DNA from: Glomus cerebriforme
Lineage: Eukaryota; Glomeromycota; Glomeromycetes; Glomerales; Glomeraceae
Direction of reading: 5' to 3'
NCBI GenBank assembly: GCA_003550305.1
Contig: QKYT01000005.1
Location: forward strand, 315,112 to 351,908
Length of the DNA stretch: 36,797 bases
This document shows positions 1 through 9,435 of the stretch, piece after piece. Every line of letters starts with the position of its first letter. Position 1 is the stretch's first letter. Position numbers and translations under genes: made by a program. The notes beneath the pieces were generated by a model. The model saw only the letters and a list, made by a program, of their open reading frames with translations, was not told where the DNA came from and did no database searches.

Positions 1-10
1 GCTTATTAAT

Positions 11-187
11 TATCGCCGTTTTCAAAATGGTGTGTGCTGGTATATTCAGATGAGAAAAAAACTACCAGTATTCTCTTATGATTACCAGTCAATATTCGCG
101 ACTACTAGCTGGTATTCATAAGAGAATACTGGTAGTTTTTTTCTCATCTGAATATACCAGCACACACCATTTTTGAAAACGGCGATA
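11..187. repeat. Large foldback hairpin, about 177 bp
   Basis: The arm at 11-88 is repeated in inverted orientation at 109-187, leaving a loop of about 20 bases (89-108). The arms differ by one inserted T near the outer end and one mismatch near the loop, so pairing is almost complete over more than 75 bp. No coding potential is visible. The hairpin sits directly inside the short G-G-G-C-T-T-A-T-T-A-A-T-T repeat found at 188-435, because the window begins with the same GCTTATTAATTA string. It is best read as a non-autonomous foldback or MITE-like element; no target duplication can be assigned because the left flank is cut by the window edge. Confidence 0.85.
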
Positions 188-435
188 AAAAAAAAAAATT
201 TAGCCCGATCTTAACGGAAAAAAAAAAATTTTATAGTCTTTTTTTTTTCCTTTCCATTTTCGGTAAGATTCGGGCTTACTAATTAATTAAAAAAAAAAAT
301 TTTGTCTTTTTTTTTTCCTTTCCATTTTCGGTAAGATTCGGGCTTATTAATTAATAAAAAAAAATAGCCTGATCTTACCGCAGAATCGGACCAATTCCCT
401 TTCTTTTCCATTTTCGGTAAGATTCGGGCTTATTA
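188..435. repeat. Three direct repeats with partial inverted copies
   Basis: A unit ending in TTTCGGTAAGATTCGGGCTT occurs three times (about 241-290, 311-355 and 401-435). Each is preceded by a T-rich run and CCTTTCCA; the first two are followed by TAATTAAT. Two shorter inverted versions beginning AGCC(C/T)GATCTTA lie at 202-217 and 366-380, so the block is a mixture of direct and inverted copies. The outer hairpin at 11-187 appears to have inserted into, or to be flanked by, the same unit. This looks like a piece of a dispersed repeat, with no gene visible. Confidence 0.7.
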
Positions 436-470
436 CTCACAGCACCGCAGCATCGATATCTAAAATTAAC

Positions 471-495
471 TGTGGGGGACGAAGTCCCCCTGCAT
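471..495. repeat. Short G/C hairpin, GGGGGACGAAGTCCCCC type
   Basis: A perfect short stem (GGGGGAC/GTCCCCC) closes on a loop of two to four bases. A closely similar stem occurs at 16160-16182 beside a hAT transposase relic. In this AT-rich setting such a G-run hairpin stands out and may mark a transposon end or a conserved repeat core. There is no evidence of a terminator role, since the organism is eukaryotic. Confidence 0.5.
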
Positions 496-547
496 GTGGC
501 AAAATGCTAGTTATATAGTACTTTTGATCTTTTTGCAATGCCGCAGG

Positions 548-855
548 TTTGGTAATTATTAAGTTTGCAAGGTTAAAGTTAAGTGTTAAACTTGATTTTG
601 AGGGCCAGAAAAGTACAAATTTTTTAAAGTTTGAATCTTTCTTGATCTTTATAAAATAAGATTCAAAAAAATTTTGTTTTCAAAATTTCGAATCGTATTA
701 TATGATCGTCACAACTTGGACTATCCGAATATAGTTAAGCAACATTTCATGTGTTTCGTCAAAGTTAATGACGATAAATTTGGTTAGAAGTGGGACTTAA
801 AACAGTCTAATTTAAAAAAAGTTTTCAACATATATTATAATTAATAAAAATTATC
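548..855 (+). promoter_or_regulatory. Upstream region shared by kinase copies 1 and 2
   Basis: This stretch before the kinase start resembles, in blocks, the sequence upstream of copy 2 on the other strand (26453-26885). Matching blocks include GGTAATTATTAAGTTT near 550, a GTTTGAATCTTTCTTGATCT block near 630, TATCCGAATATAGTTA at 722-737 and a 26-base block at 761-786. Conservation of upstream sequence shows that the duplication carried the promoter along with the coding exons. Which bases are functional is not known; the 722-786 region is the best candidate because it is the longest near-identical part. Confidence 0.6.
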
Positions 856-2554
856 ATGTCAGAAGTAAACTCCATTGATAATAATTTACGTAATCAGAAT
901 GTTGTAGTTTTTAAATTATCAGATTATGATTTGGATAGGGATGAAAGAAGAACAAAATTTAAGGATTATGAACTTGTTTTATGTGGAAATTGCAATCAAA
1001 AAATCGATAATTATCCATATTATTGTGGAGATTGTTATGGAAAGGAAACTGATGAAGAAGAAAAAAAACGTATGAGTTATGGAAAATGTAAAGAATGTTT
1101 TCAAGCAAATACATATTATGTTGAGTGTCAAACTTGTAATATAAAACACTTTCAACAAGATTTTGAAAAGTGGACTAGCGGAAATAAAGATATTGACAAA
1201 TTAATACAAGATATTCAACTTTCACATGAAAACTTACGGAGTATATTAGAATGGATTCCATATGATAAATTTAATGATGTTAAATATTTAGCCGAAGGAG
1301 GCTTTGCTAAAGTATATTCAGCTACTTGGATTGATGGAAGAATTAGAAAATGGAGAAAAGAATCTAATGGCTGGGAAAGATATGAGCCAATTAAAGTTGC
1401 ATTAAAAGTATTCAATAATTCATCAGATAATATAAGTGAAGATTTTATAAATGAGGTTTGTAAAATAAATAAATATCAATGAAATTTAAGTTATTTTTAT
1501 ACTTTTCTATTCATTTATTTTTTTATTCAAATTTATAGTTAAAATTTTTCAAAAAACGTAATAGTATTCCAAATTTAGTTCATTGTTATGGAGTTACTAA
1601 AGAGCCTAATGCACAGAATTATGCACTAGTATTAGAATTTTATGAAAATGGCAGTTTACGTTCTTACCTTGATCAAAATTTTAGTTCATTAACTTGGATA
1701 CAAAAATTGGAAATTACAGAACGTATCAGTGCAGGACTTTTTTTTATTCATGAGATTAATTCAATTCATAAAGATCTTCACTTGGGTAATGTTTTGCAAT
1801 CAATTTTTACTTGTATTAGTGATTTTGGATTTTGCAAACCAGCAGATGAAAAATCATCTAAAAAGATTTATGGAGTAATGCCATACATGGCACCTGAAAT
1901 ATTACGTGGAAAAGNATATACNNAGAAATCTGATATATATTCATTNGGTATTATTATNAATGAAATAATTTCTATAATTCCTCCATTTAATGATGAACCA
2001 CATGATCATTATCTTGCATTGGATATTTGTCGTGGTAAACGTCCAAAAATAAGAGATGAAACACCAGACTCTCTAAAAGAATTAATTCAAAAATGTTGGG
2101 ATGCAATTCCAGAAAATCGTCCATCTTCTAAACAAGTTTGGGATACGGTTGAAAAACTTTATGGACAATTTGAAGAATTACCAGAATTAACATATAATTT
2201 TACTTCCATTACAAAATCAACAACCAAAACACAAATATATGAAACACATACTCAAGCAATTTACACAAGTCGACTTCTAAATTTATCGAATTTATCCGAA
2301 CCTGTAAATTGTCCAAATCAGGAAGGATTTATATCTTCAAGAAATACAGCAGGTAAATTATTTATAATTATTTTTATTAAAATTAAAAATCACTAAATTA
2401 TTTTTTAATCAAAGAAGTCAATACTTATACTTCTGAATGTTTTGATTGTATTGTTACTAATTTAAATAAATTAGGTAAGAAAGATTTTATTTGTTTACGG
2501 TATTATTAAATTAATCAACTTAATTAATTGTTTGATATTTTAGATGAAAAGTAA
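856..2554 (+). CDS. Protein kinase with N-terminal CxxC cluster (copy 1), four exons
   Basis: The proposed exons are 856-1455, 1539-2352, 2415-2474 and 2544-2554, with introns that all begin GT and end AG. They give 494 residues in one frame. Residues 43-94 hold four CxxC pairs (C43/C46, C57/C60, C78/C81, C91/C94), probably one or two zinc ribbons. The kinase domain runs from about 144 to 390: glycine loop EGGFAKVY (the usual third Gly is Ala), Lys184 in VALK, Glu200 in FINE, HKDLHLGN at 277-284 with Asp279, DFG at 295-297, and APE at 318-320. All catalytic residues are present, so activity is likely; the substrate is unknown. The family is greatly expanded in Rhizophagus and its fold is close to tyrosine-kinase-like (TKL) kinases. 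Five N bases lie at 1915-1958. Compared with copy 3 it lacks three residues just before the DFG segment. The tail exons match copy 2. Confidence 0.85.
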
Positions 2555-2984
2555 ATTTTAAAGGCAGACAATACTTTTAACTTAACCTGATTTTTTTTAT
2601 GATTTTTTCAATTTTGTGTGATGCACAAAATATGACTCGTCAATCGTCATGTTTAATTTTAAGACTCAATTTATTATGTATATTGTAAAATTCATAATTT
2701 GATTTATTAATCATATAATTTTGAGTACTAGAGAAAAAGCATGTATTATTAACTAATTAATGTGAACAAATGAAAAAATCACGTAATAAATCATTATTAA
2801 TTTTGCATAATTTCCCAAATATAGAAATTTGCATGATGCGACTTATCATGCTTAATTTATTATTAATTTTGACTCATTTTTATTTCTAAAATATATAAAT
2901 ACTACCTTTTTTCAATATTTCATATTAATTTTCATATGGTATTTTTCACTCTATAATCCTTTTTAAAAACTATTCCATCTACCC
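2555..2984. other. AT-rich spacer after kinase copy 1
   Basis: The first 40 bases still match the 3' flank of kinase copy 2 (a TAAATTTTAAAGGCAGACAA block), so they belong to the duplicated unit and probably contain the 3' untranslated region. The remainder is AT-rich, with no open frame of note and no recognisable element. Confidence 0.5.
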
Positions 2985-3208
2985 AAACTCACCCTTATCT
3001 TCCTTATACTGTATATGTGAACTTTCTCATATCAGGCAAGGAAAGCCGGTCAGATAGTTGAGTATCTCCTAACTGGCTGGTTGGTTTTTTTTCTCCTTTA
3101 TAAACTCACCCTTATCTTCCTTATATTGTATATGTGAACTACTTTCTCATATCAGGCAAGGAAAGCCGGTTAGATAGTTGAGTATCTCCTAACTGGCTGG
3201 TTGGTTTA
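2985..3208. repeat. Tandem pair of about 105-bp repeats with an internal hairpin
   Basis: Two direct copies (2985-3088 and 3102-3208) are about 117 bp apart and differ by a three-base ACT insertion and single substitutions. Each contains a hairpin at 3044-3078 and 3164-3198. The outer stem is AGCCGGTT/AACTGGCT, the inner stem AGATA/TATCT, with a loop GTTGAG and a three-base bulge. A substitution between the copies (GGTC against GGTT) falls next to the stem. The second copy runs into TTTAGATTAGA, a tail also found after the GC-rich block at 8745-8925. Possibly a structured RNA or SINE-type repeat. Confidence 0.6.
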
Positions 3209-3479
3209 GATTAGAATTTCCCCTCGCTTATTTCACTTAATTTCAAAAAATCCAGTAATTCTAAGGATACCATCTGTTGGCAAAAAGTTTATTAGCCGTA
3301 AAATACTGAAACCTGAAACCTACTTTTCCTAAAAAGAAGATAATTAAGATATTATTGGATTTAACTGATGAGAAAGAAACAATTTTATTAACAGAAAATA
3401 AGGAAAGAGTAATATAAAGCAGAAAACAAAATAGGATGTGCATGATCATAATAGATCTTTTAAACAGCAAAGACAAAAT

Positions 3480-3766
3480 GAATCTAAGGATAATACAAAT
3501 ATACAATCGTGACAAGAAGAAAGCAACAAATAAATGGGTGAATAAAGAATTGATGAAGAATAAAAAAATCATTATGAACGAAAATTTCAATAAAAGAAAT
3601 AAGGAGAAAGCTAAGCATAAGAAAAAAGAATCTAAGGATAATACAAAATCAATCGTGATAAGGAGGAAACAACAAATAAATGGCGAATAAAGAGTCGATG
3701 AAGACTAAAGAAATCATTGTGAACGAAAATCTGAAAAGAAACAAAGAGAAAGTTAAGCATAAGAAA
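3480..3766. repeat. Imperfect 148-bp tandem duplication in a purine-rich tract
   Basis: A unit starting GAATCTAAGGATAATACAA at 3480 is repeated at 3628 with about 85 per cent similarity by eye and ends near 3766. The + strand from about 3420 to 4150 is strongly A/G-rich. An 84-residue lysine/asparagine-rich reading frame (3436-3690) crosses the first copy but ends early in the second, where stops appear. I regard that frame as a by-product of the purine bias or a long-dead lysine-rich repeat protein, not a working gene. Confidence 0.55.
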
Positions 3767-4461
3767 AAATGGAATATCAATTTGAGGAAACTAAACTGAT
3801 AGAGAATAAAAAGTGCCAGGGATCACTTACAAAGTGTAGAAAAAAAGTGAGAATTATTGAGAAAATAACGAATGCAATAATTGAATACAAAAAAAGTATT
3901 CTGATAACTGAAAAAAAGGAATAATAAACCAAGAAATAAAATGAGAGAATAATTTAAAGTTATGTTAATTAAAACATATGAAAACTAATTGGAATAAAGA
4001 TATAATGAGTTAGAAATATAAAGAAATAATGTTGTAAATTAGAGTAAAACAACTAAAAGGAATCAAACAATAATAGTAAAATAAAATAGAGAAGGATTAT
4101 GAAAGAACACAGGAAGAAAAAAATTGGAAAATGAAAAAAAATACAACATATGGAAAATATTCAATAATGTCAGTAACTGCTAATAAACAATATTTGTATA
4201 ACAGTTAGTAAAATTAATGATTTGTAAGGATAGAAATATAGAATAGATTAGAGACATTCAATTAAAATAATCCAATGAACAAATTAATTGCGAATAAACA
4301 TTTATTTTTGTATTTAATTAAAATAAAAAAAAAAAGAAAACTTATAACAATACATTGCAAAATATAGAGATAAACAAGAAAAAAACTTATTGTCTAAGAA
4401 TATTTTATTACAAATTAAATACAAATTAAATTATTGTCAAATATTCTTTATGAATTATTTC
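3767..4461. other. A/G-rich spacer, nothing recognisable
   Basis: Strongly purine-biased sequence continues to about 4150 and then becomes general AT-rich spacer. Stops occur in all frames and no splice-consistent exon set was found. Confidence 0.4.
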
Positions 4462-4560
4462 GACCGGATAATTTAATGGATAATCTGTGCTTTGTATATC
4501 CTAAAAAATTCAGATTTCAGATCACAGATTTTCAAATTTCGAATATGATTAGATTAATAA
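4462..4560 (+). repeat. Possible tRNA-derived SINE fragment
   Basis: The 22-base string starting CCGGATAATTTAATGGATAA occurs here and again at 24124-24145. The part TTAATGGATAA closely resembles the D-arm/A-box of tRNA-Arg (CTAATGGATAA). About 60 bases on lies TTTTCAAATTTCGAA, which could be a decayed B box, followed by ATGATTAGATTAA, like the tail seen after other repeats in the window. This is an inference from short motifs only; no intact tRNA cloverleaf can be drawn. Confidence 0.3.
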
Positions 4561-4655
4561 ACTCTATATTCTAATTTATAGAATAGTCACATTAAATATA
4601 GAACAACAGAATTCTTTATAATTATTATTTTTAATTTAAGCAATTTATATCTTTC

Positions 4656-4904
4656 ATGAATGAAACATACTATAATAATAAAACCAAAACATCAACTATA
4701 CTTTTAATGATTGAACCATTAAACCCATTTGATGAAGAAAAAGCTTTTGTTGCAGATGATTTTGATTATTTCCAATCCCTATATCAAAGCTGGATAAACT
4801 TTACAAATTTAATTAAAACTGTTATGACCATCATAACCATACAAATAATCAAATTTTTATACACAGTAACAAATGGAATACTGATATATTACATAAAGAT
4901 TTAG
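4656..4904 (+). CDS. Small ORF of unknown function, 82 residues
   Basis: An ATG-started frame has an acidic, aromatic N-terminal half (residues 18-50, with IEPLNPFDEEKAF and DDFDYFQSLYQSW) and a hydrophobic C-terminal half that could be a membrane segment (about 55-80). The first half has ordinary protein composition, while the second looks like translated spacer, so this may be a gene fragment whose true 3' part has been lost. No family recognised and no splice signals identified. Confidence 0.3.
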   Translation: MNETYYNNKTKTSTILLMIEPLNPFDEEKAFVADDFDYFQSLYQSWINFTNLIKTVMTIITIQIIKFLYTVTNGILIYYIKI

Positions 4905-5088
4905 ATAATTTAAATACGCGGATGTTCTCCTATTTATAAGCATATTTATACTCCCCTATCACCATCAGTTGCAACACTAGAATAAATATAAGAATCGTAC
5001 TAGAAAACTTATATGTAGTTATCCTTAGTTAAATTACTGTTAAATTAATTATTTGTTTGCCTTTTGTTCCGCTCAAAAAATCATATAA

Positions 5089-5292
5089 AGAAACGTCTTT
5101 TACACGTGTGAATCTATGTGCATCACTGCTGCTAATGATACACAAAAGGCTTTGTCAGATCATGAACTACTATACAGCACCAAAACTTCATTTAAGGACG
5201 CCTGCAGCAAAAGCCGAGGCTCGGCATATTATGCGATTTCGAGAAAATCGAAGTTAAAATCACGTGATCAATTTTACCGATCAAACTGCTAA
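5089..5292 (+). CDS. Possible small gene or exon, 58 residues from ATG 5116
   Basis: The frame from 5089 to the stop at 5290-5292 stands out because its codons are less AT-rich and the peptide has balanced composition (for example TQKALSDHELLYSTKTSF, then SKSRGSAYYAISRKSKLK). If an ATG start is required it is at 5116. The C-terminal half is basic. It could be an exon of a larger lost gene or part of a repeat. The palindrome ATCACGTGAT lies within the end of the frame at 5259-5268. No family recognised. Confidence 0.3.
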   Translation, partial: RNVFYTCESMCITAANDTQKALSDHELLYSTKTSFKDACSKSRGSAYYAISRKSKLKSRDQFYRSNC

Positions 5293-6669
5293 AAAATTAA
5301 ATTTTTCAAAAACGGTCTTTAGCAATAATTTAGTTGAACATATTAGCTTTCTTTTTACTGTATTTTGTTTATTAAACTATAAAATTATATAACACATATT
5401 CCTAATAAGTCTAATGTAATATTTTGTAAAAAATGAATAAATAAATCCGCCAAAAACCTTATTTTTTTTTTAAGATTTAGAGTGTAATAAAAAAGATAAT
5501 TTAACGTAATGGGAACATGAATGAATATAAAATAAGTAAAAATAGGTTAGTTTATTCGGTAATATTGCAAAATTTTAAATATATTTACAATATTATTAGT
5601 CTAATTTGTTTCATAATAATAAAATTTTTTAGTGTATTTTATTATCGGATATATATAGCACATAAATATATGATCTGTGGATCATATCTTATTCGTATTC
5701 TTTATTAAAAGCAATTTGCTTAGCATCAGCATCTATACATTAGAATATTGCTAAACACATATTCTATAGCAACCTATACTTCTTTGTCATATTTGATTAA
5801 CGTTTTTGCTAAATTTACTTTCCCAGCAAGTTTGGATCAGAATATAAGAATTTAACGTTTGATCATTTATCAAACTTTTCTATACTTGGATCCCAATTAA
5901 TATTTGATAGTGCAACTTTTTTTTAATAATTAAAAAAAAATAATATTGTACAGAAAGGACAAAAACATGGATACTTGGGGAAGCTACAATGTATACTAAT
6001 ATTTCTACTTTAACTAGTTATAATGTTAATAGTATTAATATATTATAATTATATATGGATTACATAAAGGCAAGAAATAGTTAAATGTAGGTTTAATAAA
6101 AAACAACAAAAAAATATATTGAAGGGTATTTTTTATAAATTTTTTATTGGAAAATTCATAATTTTTATTATTCAAGGAAAATCTCATGAGATCGGACATA
6201 TTGCATCTACAATAATTTCCTTATTCTTTGATAAGAATGATGTTATATATAAATCCATTGTAACTTATTTCACCTTTAATATTTATTAAAATAATTTCAT
6301 AATTATATTCTTCAAGAAATAATCTTGCAGATTTCAATTGATTATTGGTGTCACTCATATTCCTATTTAATAAAATTAGCCCATCATGAATGAATTTGTT
6401 TTTGAGTTAAATCTGAATTTTCTTGTTCAAGTTGTCAAAATGTCCACTTCATTTCCAGCATCAAATATTGATTAATGATTAGAAATATTTCCTATGGATA
6501 TATCAATACCACGCACAAGGAAAATTTCCTGAACATTTCTTTAATTTATTTTTAACCAATGCATGATCATAATATTATAATATCAATTTCACTTAGCTAA
6601 AAAAAAGTTGAAAAAATAAAAAAAAATGGCTTAAATTCATTTTAAATTGAATTTAAATTATTAAATAAT
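5293..6669. other. AT-rich spacer
   Basis: No convincing gene. A 63-residue frame at 5517-5708 is made of Ile/Phe/Tyr-rich spacer translation with no domain. The sequence is AT-rich with scattered poly-A and poly-T runs. Confidence 0.4.
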
Positions 6670-7480
6670 ATAATTTACCTGTTGTATTTGATGAAATACC
6701 TAAATAAAATCCTTGGTTTTACATTCCAGAGGTCTCATTTAAATGTACTTACGAATATCTGCATTAGGTCGAACTTTATCCTTGATGTCAGATGGAAATG
6801 GTATTTCAAATGTGAGTTGATTTCCATTTAATCCTCCTTGATCATTTTTTGATAAAAGTTTTTAAGATAATTCCTATATATATATATTTCTGTATCTACA
6901 AATTGATCAATTGGATCAATTGATAGTCTATTATGTTTTCCGCCTCGTGGACATCCTAGCAGACAAATCCATAAAAAAACCTTCTGAATAATCCTTCAGA
7001 ATTATTAGAAGATATGACTTTATAATGTGAGATAAGCTTTAATTCCTCATTTGTTAAGCCATCATGTGGTGTTGCAATTAGTGCTTTGATCCGAGTCCGG
7101 TTTATCCGGATAAAATCCGGATAAAACCGATAATCCGCTGTTATATCCGCGGTTTTATCCGATTTTCGACGGATTTTATCCGGATCGTTGGGATTCGGAT
7201 AATTCAAAATATTTCGGGAACTAATGGTCAGATTTCTATGATTCATAGTTTGTTCGAAAGCCCTTAATGTCAGGAATATGTTTATAGTACTGAAATTTTA
7301 AAAATAATTGATCCTAACCCGAATTTTATTAAATAACTATTTTTATCCGGATAGAATAATTATTTTATCCGGATAACGGTTTTTATCCGGATCAAAGCAC
7401 TAGTTGCAATGCTTATTCCTAACCAAGTGATTTCATATGGCCAACATTCTGCTAACTTTGCCAAGAATTCATAATGTTAA
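6670..7480 (-). pseudogene. Relic gene interrupted by a hAT MITE
   Basis: Reading leftward, the frame from about 7470 gives ...LAECWPYEITWLGISIAT up to the MITE at 7079-7402. It resumes in the same frame as PHDGLTNEELKLISHYKVI and so on to a stop at about 6957. Further blocks in shifted frames follow: CPRGGKHNRLSIDPIDQF, then GLNGNQLTFEIPFPSDIK and VRPNADIRKYI, and then NQGFYLGISSNTTGKL. This last block resembles the kinase tail NQEGFISSRNTAGKL, including the following intron-like GTAAATTA. Several stops and frameshifts make it a pseudogene. The family is not recognised; a link to the kinase tail is plausible but rests on one short block. Confidence 0.55.
7079..7402. mobile_element. hAT-type MITE, 324 bp, with exact 8-bp target duplication
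   Basis: The ends are inverted repeats of 15 bp, TAGTGCTTTGATCCG at the left and its complement at the right. An exact 8-bp duplication GTTGCAAT lies immediately outside at 7071-7078 and 7403-7410. Terminal TAGTG with 8-bp duplications is the hallmark of the hAT superfamily. The interior has no transposase and is packed with TATCCGGATA-type palindromes and their variants. Removing the element and one duplication restores an open reading frame across the site in the minus-strand relic gene. Confidence 0.88.
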
Positions 7481-7905
7481 CATATTTTACCACATTTAAT
7501 AGTATTTAATGGAATACGACTCTTGCAAGATCAATTTACATTAAAATTAAGAGTTTTCATTGAAATTTGAAAGGAAGAAATTTTGAACGTTATTTAAAAG
7601 TATTTAATATTTAAATAATTGTTGAGAAATTATATTGATTACGTGAGAAGAAATTATAATTATGTTATGTTAAATAAGAATAAATTGTTATGCAAGAAGA
7701 AATTATTTACGTGGAAAAAAATGATTTAAAAAATAACTATTAATCATGTGATATTGGATAAATCAGCACTTGAACCGAATAACTATTGTATAAATTATTC
7801 CTTTAATAACAAAACTAAATTAAATACTGTATCTTGTTCTTGTTAGCTATGTATAAATTAATTAATACATCCCTTAATTATAAGTCAATGATCAATTAAT
7901 GCCCA

Positions 7906-8097
7906 AATATTGAAGATACTACACTTTGGTATATTGAAGAAATTTATGATGATTTAGAACAATTATTATCAGCTTGTAAAAGTATTAAATATATAAGTCT
8001 GGAAGCTTTATCAACTTTTTCTAATCTTGAAGAAACTTGGTGGGGTCTTAAACATGAATTAAAAGGAATGTTACATAATAACACAAAAATGCGTTAA
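7906..8097 (+). pseudogene. Gene fragment, 63 codons plus stop, no start
   Basis: An open frame with protein-like composition (ending EETWWGLKHELKGMLHNN, then TKMR and a stop) is closed upstream by a stop at 7897-7899 and has no ATG at its left end. It looks like the last exon or a surviving piece of a gene. The LEQLLSACKSIKYISLEAL segment is weakly reminiscent of a leucine-rich repeat in Rhizophagus F-box proteins, but this is only a guess. Confidence 0.35.
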
Positions 8098-8744
8098 TTT
8101 TATCTATATAATTTTATTTTTTTTTCAAAATCTACTCCCGTCCTTTAAGAGCTTGTATATATGAGGTCTTCAGTATATATGAGTCATCACTGGGATATAC
8201 TCATCAACAAATAGAATGAATCACATACATAATGAATCAATCATAAATAGTCCTTTGGATAAATTTTCAACATATAAATACCCTTTTCCTTTCTATTTTT
8301 CTTAACTCTACATTCATCTTACCAAATTGATTATCACATAAATGAATGGTAAGAGCTCCTCTTTTTATGTTAAAAAAAAATTGAAAGTATTAAAATTAAA
8401 TAGAAAATAATCTTTTATAAACTATTTAGCCAACATTTTTTTTAAGCAAAAAAGGGATTATTTGCCACTCTTAAACCTAGATATATTGCACATTATTAAA
8501 TAAGTTTTTTTTTCGAATAATATTAATATTTATTTATTATTTTTTTTAAAAAAAACTACAGTTTTGCCGCAAAATGGAGATTGTTTTCTAATTGGTAAGC
8601 ATTTGCATAATCTTTATATAATTATATAATTGTATTTCATTTTTTTTTAGATTTAAGATATATTAGTAAGTTCTGGATTTCAAGTGTGATTTTTAATAGA
8701 TAGGTAAGACTGGTAAGTATTTCCCTATTATATCACATAGGATA
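8098..8744. other. AT-rich spacer with a TATA-like element
   Basis: A TATAAATA at 8273-8280, a pyrimidine-rich tract and an ATG followed by GTAAGAG at about 8345 look like a promoter and short first exon, but no convincing downstream exons follow. A spliced reading gives only about 19 residues. I do not call a gene. Confidence 0.25.
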
Positions 8745-8925
8745 GTTTCTACCTTTACCCGAAAGTATAGTGGCGGTAGGGTAAAAGGGGGCCTTCCACT
8801 AGGGCTAGTTGCAACTGTAGACGACCTTGGTTCGTTGGAAACGGGATGAACCCATAGCATATGCCCATGTCTCCCGGCTGGTCTTGAAGGTTGCTGCTTA
8901 TTTATGATTTAGATTAGATTAGTTT
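8745..8925 (+). repeat. GC-rich structured block, SINE candidate
   Basis: This is one of the few GC-rich stretches in the region. It contains a hairpin CCTTTACCC/GGGTAAAAGG (8752-8760 with 8779-8788), a GGTTCGTTGG string at 8829-8838 that resembles a polymerase III B box, and a short tandem tail, TTTAGATTAGATTAG. A similar tail follows the repeat at 3102-3208. No coding frame. The best reading is a short interspersed element, but tRNA ancestry cannot be shown from one copy. Confidence 0.4.
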
Positions 8926-9224
8926 GTTAAATGAATTATCAAATGAATTATCAATCGGATTTTCCTATGGAACATACTGTAATAACGAAAAAGACTAAGG
9001 TGAGCATTGAATTGACTTTTTTTCTTTCTCTTGTTATTTTAGTAGTGTACAACTATCCAGGCTAAAGAAGTAAAATATACAGTATGTAATGTTATCTTTA
9101 TTTTATTAATTGCTTTTAGAACAATTTATTAATCAATAAAGTAAACATATTTTTTATGATTATTATAAACTATTACTATTTTTTGTAAGGATTTATTTTT
9201 TTAAAAAAATTGTAATTATTATCA

Positions 9225-9435
9225 TCAAAATTTTGTTATGATACCTGGAGATGGAATTGTTATTAATAAATAAAAAGCATTTGAATTTATGAGAAGTAGC
9301 CAATTTAGAATGCTTTAATGTATAAATATGGAAGGGAATCAAAAAAAGATATCAATAAAGCAATTTATTGATATAAAAAAATCTGTTAAACAAGGAGACG
9401 AAAATATTCAAAATAAATTAGAAGAACTTTTATAA
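9225..9435 (+). pseudogene. Sel1-repeat protein relic (C-terminal end)
   Basis: The last part reads YKYGRESKKDINKAIY, then an in-frame TGA at 9369-9371 where the family has Trp, then YKKSVKQGDENIQNKLEELL and a stop at 9433-9435. This is the pattern of the last Sel1-like repeat in Rhizophagus proteins, where Sel1 units often follow a kinase domain. Upstream pieces in shifted frames (YLEMELL or GDGIVINK, and KAFEFMRSSQ) match the preceding repeat unit. No intact kinase domain was found upstream, so this is an isolated, dead C-terminus. Confidence 0.65.

Noticed and set aside
471..495. G/C hairpin as a transcription terminator
   Set aside because: The organism is a fungus, where hairpin terminators of this type are not used, and the hairpin lies upstream of the kinase.
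3261..3690. Opposing frames of 109 and 84 residues
   Set aside because: They come from a purine-rich tandem duplication; one is hydrophobic because it is the pyrimidine strand. No domain or splice support.
8341..9070. Tiny spliced genes starting at about 8345 and 8931
   Set aside because: Splice-like signals exist, but the peptides are only about 19-23 residues and end at once; support is too weak to call a gene.
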